Below are positions 6,526 to 7,106 of a DNA stretch of 7,106 nt, in pieces. The stretch covers positions 1 to 7,106 of the forward strand of contig JAEXPB010000060.1 in the NCBI GenBank assembly GCA_023438965.1, read 5' to 3'. The translations under genes and the position numbers were made by a program. Each line of letters begins with the position of its first letter. Positions within the stretch are counted from its first letter, which is position 1. Under the pieces are notes generated by a model. That model made no database searches, was not told where the DNA came from, and was given only the letters and a program-made list of their open reading frames with translations. This DNA comes from Bacillota bacterium. GTDB taxonomy: Bacteria; Bacillota; Clostridia; Saccharofermentanales; UBA5734.

Positions 6526-7106
6526 ATGCTGAAAAAGACAGCTGCCCTGATTCTGATGCTGAGCCTGCTCATCCTGCTGCTGCCGGCTTGCGGCCAGACC
6601 GCTTCGACGACCGCTGCGCCGACGTCCGCCGGAACAACCGCAGCCGGCACACCGGCGACAACCGCCGCCGCGACGACCGCCGCCAAGATCAGCGGCACGA
6701 TCGAATTCATGACCTACCGCGACGACCTGCTGAACAGCAAATACCCCACTTGGCTGAAAACCTTCAACACCGATTATCCGGATGTCACCATCAAGACGTC
6801 GACCTCGAAGAGCTATGACCAGGACATTAAAATCCGGATGGCCTCCAACAACATGCCGGATGTCTTCACCCTGAACACAACCAATTATGCCGACAGCTAC
6901 AAAGAGCAATACATGCAGGTGCTGGACGATATCTTCCCGGAACTGGTCAGCCTGTGGACCGGCAATAACTGCAATATTCACCAAACCGACAAGAAGACCT
7001 ACGGTCTGGCCTTCGGCGGCGTGGCCTTCGGCCTGGCCTACAACAAGGCTATGTTCAAGACAATGGGCCTGAACCCGCCCAAGACTCTCGACGAACTGAT
7101 CGACAC
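6526..7106 (+). CDS. ABC transporter extracellular solute-binding lipoprotein (3' end missing)
   Basis: The first 193 codons are visible and the gene continues past the right edge; family members usually run to about 420-480 residues. A lipoprotein signal peptide is clear: MLKK, a hydrophobic core, then the lipobox LPAC with the lipidated Cys22. A Thr/Ala/Pro-rich linker follows (residues 25-53), a common membrane-proximal spacer in Gram-positive binding proteins. The mature domain begins near residue 55 and has features of the family 1 sugar-binding proteins: WLKTFNTDYPDVTIK, IRMASNNMPDVFTLN, and YGLAFGGVAFGLAYNKAMF followed by GLNPPKTLDEL. The protein should sit on the outer face of the cytoplasmic membrane and deliver a sugar or oligosaccharide to an ABC permease, whose genes are expected just downstream. 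The substrate is unknown. Confidence 0.9.
   Translation, partial: MLKKTAALILMLSLLILLLPACGQTASTTAAPTSAGTTAAGTPATTAAATTAAKISGTIEFMTYRDDLLNSKYPTWLKTFNTDYPDVTIKTSTSKSYDQDIKIRMASNNMPDVFTLNTTNYADSYKEQYMQVLDDIFPELVSLWTGNNCNIHQTDKKTYGLAFGGVAFGLAYNKAMFKTMGLNPPKTLDELID
6598..6684 (+). repeat. Low-complexity Thr/Ala-coding tract
   Basis: These 29 codons (residues 25-53 of the lipoprotein) are almost entirely Thr and Ala, with a few Ser, Pro and Gly, and are built largely from ACC, GCC, ACG and GCG codons. The tract forms a flexible linker between the lipidated cysteine and the folded domain. It is imperfectly repetitive at the DNA level and could vary in length between strains. Confidence 0.7.

Noticed and set aside
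6475..6984. Minus-strand open frame of 169 codons over the lipoprotein gene
   Set aside because: The plus-strand gene has a perfect ribosome binding site, a lipobox and binding-protein motifs. The antisense frame has Gly/Arg-rich low complexity from the linker region.

Overview
The window is about 60% GC by eye. It reads as an accessory carbohydrate or small-molecule catabolic region of a bacterium, probably a high-GC anaerobic Firmicutes-type organism. The evidence for that is strong AGGAGG-type ribosome binding sites, a Gram-positive-style sugar-binding lipoprotein with a Thr/Ala-rich linker behind its lipobox, and several uroporphyrinogen-decarboxylase-like (UroD/MtaA-type) proteins beside sugar isomerase-like genes. 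The taxonomic placement is inference: no rRNA or marker gene is present, and other anaerobes such as Chloroflexi cannot be excluded.

Layout. At 1-2660 there is a tightly packed plus-strand run: the 3' part of a hydroxypyruvate-isomerase-like TIM-barrel gene, an MFS permease 13 nt later, and a short QueG-like protein with two predicted [4Fe-4S] clusters 35 nt later. A 186-nt gap with a perfect 13-bp dyad separates these from a UroD-family gene (2847-3974). This gene overlaps tail-to-tail by 22 bp with a minus-strand sugar phosphate isomerase/epimerase-like gene (3953-4828). A 238-nt divergent intergenic region then leads to a second, longer UroD-family gene (5067-6323). After 202 nt without a recognisable gene comes the start of an ABC-transporter solute-binding lipoprotein (6526 onward), cut by the window edge.

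How the parts may work together. Two different uptake systems (MFS and ABC), two xylose-isomerase-like metal isomerases with the Glu-Asp-His-Glu metal-site pattern, and two UroD-like proteins with a His-x-Cys motif flank one another. The UroD-like proteins resemble the zinc methyltransferases that move methyl groups to and from corrinoid or thiol carriers. The QueG-like iron-sulfur protein is the kind of redox partner a corrinoid-dependent reaction would need. A reasonable but unproven hypothesis is a locus for uptake and processing of a methylated or otherwise modified sugar or polyol. No corrinoid-binding protein is visible in this window, so the methyl-transfer part rests on family resemblance alone. 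No RNA genes, insertion sequences, CRISPR arrays or convincing intrinsic terminators were seen.
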